This document shows positions 59,844-64,000 of a stretch of 64,000 bases of DNA, in pieces. The stretch comes from Nocardioides panzhihuensis (GTDB taxonomy: Bacteria; Actinomycetota; Actinomycetes; Propionibacteriales; Nocardioidaceae): assembly GCF_013408335.1 (NCBI RefSeq), contig NZ_JACBZR010000001.1, positions 2,480,001 through 2,544,000 on the forward strand, written 5' to 3'. The position numbers and the translations under genes were made by a program. Positions within the stretch are counted from its first letter, which is position 1, and each line of letters opens with the position of its first letter. Under the pieces are notes generated by a model. The model saw only the letters and a list, made by a program, of their open reading frames with translations. It did not search any database and was not told where the DNA came from.

Positions 59844-60857
59844 TCACCTGTCACCCTTGGGGTCAAGGGCGTCTCGCAACCCGTCCCCGAGAAGGTTGAA
59901 CGAGATCACGATGGTCGCGATCAGGATCGCGGGCATGAAGAAGTAGAACGGGTCGACCTGCGCGTACTTCAAAGAGTCCGCGAGGACGTTTCCGAGCGTG
60001 GGGGTCGGCGGCTTGACGCTGACCTGGAGGTAGCTCAGCGCCGCCTCGGCCGAGATGTAGGCCGGCATCATCAAGGTGACCAGGACCAGCAGCGGAGCCC
60101 ACAGGTTCGGCAGGATCTCCTTGAAGTAGATCCGGGGCTTGGAGGCCCCCAGGACGATCGCGGCCTCGACGAACTCCCGTTGCTTGATCGAGAGCACCTG
60201 ACCTCTGACCACGCGTGCCGTGCTGGTCCAACCGAAGATGGCCAGCACCACGGTGCAGTAGATCCCCTGCGCGAGTGGCCCGTTGGGCAGCCCGGTCACC
60301 TGTTGCACGAGCTCGAGGCCGAGGGCCGAGAGCGCCAGCAGCATCAGGGTCGAGGGGAAGGAGAGGGTCAGGTCGGTGAAGCGGCTCAGGATCGCGTCCA
60401 TCCAGCCACCGCTGAAGCCGGCGACGATCCCGATGATCGCACCGATGACCACCGACAAGATCGCGGCGGTGAGAGCGATGATCAGCGAGAACGTGATGCC
60501 GTACCAGAACCGCGACATCGCGTCGCGGCCGGTGCCGGGCTCCACGCCGAGCGGGTGGGAGAGGCTCGCGCCACTCCAGCCGCCCTCGGGGATGGTGTTG
60601 GCGTCGAGCAGGTCCTGGTTGTAGCCGAACGGATCCAGCACACCCATCTTGACGAGAAGGGGGGCCAGAACCGCTGCGACGACCACCAGGACGACAACGG
60701 TCAGCGACACCATCGTCAGCTTGTCCTTACGAAGCCGCATCATCGCCAGCTTCATCGGGGACTTGCCGGCGATCTCCTTCGCCTTTTCAGGCGAGGCGGG
60801 AGGTGTCGATCCACCCGAGAGTTCTTCACCTTCGAACACGGTGGACGATTCGCTCAT
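59844..60857 (-). CDS. Dipeptide/oligopeptide ABC transporter permease, DppC type (set 1)
   Basis: A 337-residue permease. The N-terminal cytoplasmic part (SSTVFEGEELSGGSTPPASP) leads to SPMKLAMMRLRKDKLTMVSL, the DppC N-domain; the EAA loop is EFVEAAIVLGASKPRIYFKE. It is nearly collinear with the set 2 DppC. The ATG at 60857 has AGAGGAA upstream. First gene of the operon dppC-binding protein-dppB-oppD-oppF. Confidence 0.93.
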   Translation of the reverse strand: MSESSTVFEGEELSGGSTPPASPEKAKEIAGKSPMKLAMMRLRKDKLTMVSLTVVVLVVVAAVLAPLLVKMGVLDPFGYNQDLLDANTIPEGGWSGASLSHPLGVEPGTGRDAMSRFWYGITFSLIIALTAAILSVVIGAIIGIVAGFSGGWMDAILSRFTDLTLSFPSTLMLLALSALGLELVQQVTGLPNGPLAQGIYCTVVLAIFGWTSTARVVRGQVLSIKQREFVEAAIVLGASKPRIYFKEILPNLWAPLLVLVTLMMPAYISAEAALSYLQVSVKPPTPTLGNVLADSLKYAQVDPFYFFMPAILIATIVISFNLLGDGLRDALDPKGDR

Positions 60858-61042
60858 GGTTCCTCTGTCTAGTCGTCATTCGTGGGTGCCGCCGTCGCAT
60901 GGCAGCGTCCGACCCACCAGGTCGACGGATCGAACTCTATGTGATCAATTTGCCCTGATGTGACCCGGACCGGTAACGATCCGATTTCATCCAGTGATAC
61001 GGCAGATCGGGAGGCCTTGCTGCGGTTGCCTGTCGAACGACG

Positions 61043-61080
61043 AGAGTCTCCGGGACCGACGTACCGGTCCCGGAGACTCT
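61043..61080 (-). terminator. Strong hairpin after aspS
   Basis: A 16-pair perfect stem AGAGTCTCCGGGACCG/CGGTCCCGGAGACTCT with loop ACGTAC, 22 bases past the aspS stop. The T-tail is weak (CTCGTCGTTCG on the minus strand). It separates hisS-aspS from the transporter operon. The 185 bases from here to the DppC-type gene hold no gene; TAGAGT at about 60931-60936 is a possible -10. Confidence 0.8.
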
Positions 61081-61102
61081 GCTGGTTCTGCTCGAACTAC
61101 GC

Positions 61103-62893
61103 TCAGTTCGCCGATTCGCTCTCGGCAGCAGTGGGCTTGGCGTCCACGCCCGCCTCCTTGCGCTGCTCGGGCGTGATCGGTGCCGGGGCGGCGGTGAGGG
61201 GGTCGTAGCCGGCGCCCGTCTTCGGGAAGGCGATGACGTCGCGGATCGAGTCGGTCCCGGCGAGGAGGGCGACGACGCGGTCCCAGCCGAAGGCGATGCC
61301 GCCGTGCGGCGGGGCGCCGAACTTGAACGCGTCGAGCAGGAAGCCGAACTTCTCCTCGGCCGCCTCCTCACCGATCCCCATCAGCTCGAAGACGCGCTTC
61401 TGGACGTCCTCGCGGTGGATACGGATCGAGCCGCCGCCGATCTCGTTGCCGTTGCAGACGATGTCGTAGGCCCACGCGAGCGCGTTGCCGGGGTCCTTGT
61501 CGAAGCCCTCGACGTCCTGCGGGCTGGTGAAGGCGTGGTGGACCGCGGTCCACTCCCCCGCGCCGACCGCGACGTCACCGGACTCGACCGCCTCGGAGGC
61601 CGGCTCGAGCAGCGGGGCGTCGACGACCCACAGGAAGCTCCAGTCGCCGTCCTTGCGGAGGTCGAGGCGGTTGCCGATCTCCAGGCGGGCGGCACCCAGC
61701 AGGGAGCGGCTCGACCTCGGCGCACCGGCCGCGAAGAAGATGCAGTCGCCGGGGTTGGCGCCGACGTGCGCGGCCAGTCCGGCGGCCTCGGTCTCGGAGA
61801 GGTTCTTGGCGACCGGGCCGGTCAGCGAGCCGTCCTCCTGGACCAGGACGTAGGCCAGGCCCTTGGCGCCGCGCTGCTTGGCCCAGTCCTGCCAGCCGTC
61901 GAGCTGACGCCGCGGCTGGCTCGCGCCGCCCGGCATCACCACGGCGCCGACGTACGGTGCCTGGAAGACGCGGAACGTCGTCTCGGAGAAGTAGTCGGTG
62001 CACTCGGTGATCTCGATGCCGAAGCGCAGGTCAGGCTTGTCGGAGCCGTACTTCGCCATCGCGTCGGCGTAGGTCATCCGCGGCAGCGGAAGCGGCACGT
62101 CGTAGCCGATCAGCTTCCACAGCGCCGCGACGATCTCCTCGCCGAGTGCGATCACGTCGTCCTGCTCGACGAAGCTCATCTCGATGTCGAGCTGGGTGAA
62201 CTCCGGCTGACGGTCGGCGCGGAAGTCCTCGTCACGGTAGGCGCGGGCGAGCTGGTAGTAGCGCTCCATGCCGGCGACCATGAGCAGTTGCTTGAACAGC
62301 TGCGGGGACTGGGGCAGCGCGTACCACGAACCCGGCTGCAGACGAGCCGGGACCAGGAAGTCACGAGCGCCCTCGGGCGTGCTGCGGGTCAGGGTCGGCG
62401 TCTCGATCTCGACGAAGTCCTGGGCGGCGAGCACGTCGCGGGCGGCCTTGTTGGCCTTCGAGCGCAGCCGGATGGCGTTGCCGGGCGCGGTGCGGCGCAG
62501 GTCGAGGTAGCGGTGCTTGAAACGTACGTCGTCGCCGACCTCTCCCTGCCCGGAGGAGGCTGCGTCGTCGATCGGGAACGGGAGGGGCGCGGAGGCGCTG
62601 AGGATCTCGAGGTCCTTGGCGACGACCTCGATCTCGCCGGTCGCGAGCTTGTCATTGACGTTCTCGCTCGTGCGCGCGACGACCTCGCCGGTGACCTTGA
62701 TGCAGTATTCGTTGCGGAGCGCGTGGGCGATCTCCTCGTCGCGTACGACGACCTGGACCACGCCGCTGGCCTCACGCAGATCGAGGAAGGCGACCCCGCC
62801 GTGATCGCGTCGGCGGGCTACCCAGCCGGCGAGGGTCACGGTCTGGCCGACGTGCTCGGCACGCAGGGTGCCGGCGTCGTGGGTGCGGATCAC
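61103..62893 (-). CDS. aspS: Aspartyl-tRNA synthetase
   Basis: A 596-residue class IIb synthetase of the bacterial type. The N-terminal anticodon-binding OB fold starts [20 protein letters not shown] and has [18 protein letters not shown]; the bacterial GAD insertion lies near the middle; class II motif 2 is [21 protein letters not shown] and motif 3 is [13 protein letters not shown] near residue 540. The GTG start at 62893 overlaps the hisS stop by four bases. Many actinobacterial AspRS are non-discriminating and also charge tRNA(Asn); this cannot be settled here. Confidence 0.98.
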   Translation of the reverse strand: MIRTHDAGTLRAEHVGQTVTLAGWVARRRDHGGVAFLDLREASGVVQVVVRDEEIAHALRNEYCIKVTGEVVARTSENVNDKLATGEIEVVAKDLEILSASAPLPFPIDDAASSGQGEVGDDVRFKHRYLDLRRTAPGNAIRLRSKANKAARDVLAAQDFVEIETPTLTRSTPEGARDFLVPARLQPGSWYALPQSPQLFKQLLMVAGMERYYQLARAYRDEDFRADRQPEFTQLDIEMSFVEQDDVIALGEEIVAALWKLIGYDVPLPLPRMTYADAMAKYGSDKPDLRFGIEITECTDYFSETTFRVFQAPYVGAVVMPGGASQPRRQLDGWQDWAKQRGAKGLAYVLVQEDGSLTGPVAKNLSETEAAGLAAHVGANPGDCIFFAAGAPRSSRSLLGAARLEIGNRLDLRKDGDWSFLWVVDAPLLEPASEAVESGDVAVGAGEWTAVHHAFTSPQDVEGFDKDPGNALAWAYDIVCNGNEIGGGSIRIHREDVQKRVFELMGIGEEAAEEKFGFLLDAFKFGAPPHGGIAFGWDRVVALLAGTDSIRDVIAFPKTGAGYDPLTAAPAPITPEQRKEAGVDAKPTAAESESAN

Positions 62894-64000
62894 TTCTCTT
62901 GCTCCTTCGTGACGACCTGAGGCTTCAGGTCGGATTCGTTGGTGGGCGCCCAGGTGGCCGGGTCGGCCGGCACCTGCTCGCCGGTGCGGATGTCCTTGAT
63001 CTCGTACGCCTCGGTGCCATCTTCTCGGCGGGTGGCGAAGAGGACGTACGGGATGCCGCGGCGCTCCGCGAAGCGGATCTGCTTGCCGAACTTGGCGGCG
63101 TTGGGCGAGACCTCGCAGGCGACATCGTGGGCACGGAGCGCTTGGGCCGCCTCATCGGCGGCGGCGCGGCTCTCCTCGTCGTTGACCGCGACCAGGACGG
63201 TGCTCGGGACCTTGCGGTCGCCGTCGAGCACGCCCTTCTGCACCAACGGCACCAGGACGCGGCTGACACCGAGGGAGATCCCGACGCCCGGGTAGGTCGT
63301 CTTCCCGTCGCTGGCCAGCGCGTCGTAGCGGCCACCGGAGCAGATGCTGCCGAGGCTCTCGTAACCGTCGAGGCGGGTCTCGAAGACGGTGCCGGTGTAG
63401 TAGTCGAGGCCGCGGGCGATGCTGAGGTCGGCCACGATGCGTACGCGCTCGGTGTTGAGCGGCGCGGTGGCGTTGATCAGGGTGGCCAGCTCGGTCAGGC
63501 CCTCGTCGAGCAGGTCGCTCTCGACCCCCATGGCCCGGACCTTCTCGACGAAGGTGTCGTCGGTGGCGGTGATCGTGGCGAGCTCGAGGCACTTGGCGGC
63601 CTGCTCGTCGGTCAGCCCGGCCTCGGAGACGAGCAGCTTGCCGACCTCGTCGGCCGGCATCTTGTCGAGCTTGTCGATGAGCCGCATGGTCTCCTCGACA
63701 TCGGGCGCGCCGAGCCCGGCGTAGAAGCCCTGGATCAGCTTGCGGTTGTTGACCTGGAGGGTGAACCCGGGCAGGAAGGTCAGCTTGCCGAGCGCCTCGA
63801 GCATGACCCGGGCGACCTCGACGTCGTGGTGGAACGGCAGCGTGTCACGGCCGACGATGTCGATGTCGGCCTGCGTGAACTCCCGGAACCGGCCCTCCTG
63901 CGGGCGCTCACCGCGCCAGACCTTCTGGATCTGGTAGCGACGGAAGGGGAACTCCAGCTTGCCGGCGTTCTCGAGCACGTAGCGGGCGAAGGGGACGGTG
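62890..64000 (-). CDS. hisS: Histidyl-tRNA synthetase, C-terminal part (cut by window edge)
   Basis: About 370 C-terminal residues of HisRS; the protein continues past the right edge. Class II motif 2 reads [20 protein letters not shown] then [10 protein letters not shown]; the histidine-A motif is [12 protein letters not shown] with [10 protein letters not shown], and motif 3 is [16 protein letters not shown]. The anticodon-binding domain follows and ends at 62890 with a charged tail. The true start lies outside the window. Confidence 0.97.
   Translation of the reverse strand, partial: TVPFARYVLENAGKLEFPFRRYQIQKVWRGERPQEGRFREFTQADIDIVGRDTLPFHHDVEVARVMLEALGKLTFLPGFTLQVNNRKLIQGFYAGLGAPDVEETMRLIDKLDKMPADEVGKLLVSEAGLTDEQAAKCLELATITATDDTFVEKVRAMGVESDLLDEGLTELATLINATAPLNTERVRIVADLSIARGLDYYTGTVFETRLDGYESLGSICSGGRYDALASDGKTTYPGVGISLGVSRVLVPLVQKGVLDGDRKVPSTVLVAVNDEESRAAADEAAQALRAHDVACEVSPNAAKFGKQIRFAERRGIPYVLFATRREDGTEAYEIKDIRTGEQVPADPATWAPTNESDLKPQVVTKEQEK

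Overview
The window is high-GC chromosomal DNA from an actinobacterium, most likely Nocardioides or another member of the Nocardioidaceae. The evidence is the third-position G/C-biased coding, the many GTG/TTG starts, an actinobacterial-type integration host factor (mihF), a DUF2510-AIM24 protein, a degenerate actinobacterial PriA, and a dispersed repeat built on GGTCGAGCCTGTCGAGACC that I associate from memory with Nocardioides genomes. The genus is inferred from recall, not from a search. About 64 protein genes are visible, nearly all packed with 1-20 bp overlaps or gaps; I see no rRNA, tRNA, CRISPR array, transposase or integrase.

Layout. 1-2.4 kb: trmI fragment, a site-2 metalloprotease and a divergent RecB-like nuclease. 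2.5-7.2 kb: a fused acyltransferase-3/SGNH membrane protein, a stand-alone LigD polymerase-domain protein, and an ECF sigma factor with a membrane partner. 7.2-16.4 kb (minus): rsmB-fmt-def-priA-metK-coaBC-rpoZ-gmk-mihF, a conserved actinobacterial housekeeping block. 16.4-23.4 kb: a lipoprotein, a palindromic element, then carA-carB-pyrD-pyrF. 23.5-29.7 kb: an accessory stretch (AIM24, endonuclease V, Nudix, orphan VapB-type antitoxin, unknown protein, ABC-F with a leader, DUF2200, SAM methyltransferase). 29.7-32.6 kb: pyrR-pyrB-pyrC. 32.6-36.7 kb: quinone oxidoreductase, ParA-like ATPase, nusB, efp, aroQ. 36.8-38.7 kb: TetR regulator plus acyl-CoA dehydrogenase. 38.7-50.2 kb (minus): aroB-aroK-aroC-prepilin peptidase-aroE-mltG-ruvX-alaS, two small membrane proteins, rarA. 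50.2-60.9 kb: two related dipeptide/oligopeptide ABC transporter sets around one pair of ATPases. 61.1 kb to the end: aspS and a hisS fragment.

The best biology is in pyrimidine control. The pyr genes, contiguous in many actinobacteria, are split here into pyrRBC and carAB-pyrDF by about 6 kb of accessory genes. Each half starts with almost the same RNA leader: a PyrR-type hairpin with a CNGNGA hexaloop directly before the Shine-Dalgarno, inside a longer hairpin that can hide that Shine-Dalgarno. PyrR from the first operon could therefore repress translation of both halves. Other points worth checking are an ABC-F gene preceded by a five-codon reading frame and a hairpin, two identical-core palindromes upstream of a methyltransferase gene, an 86-bp palindromic element beside pyrF, and strong hairpins placed right after both solute-binding-protein genes of the ABC operons.
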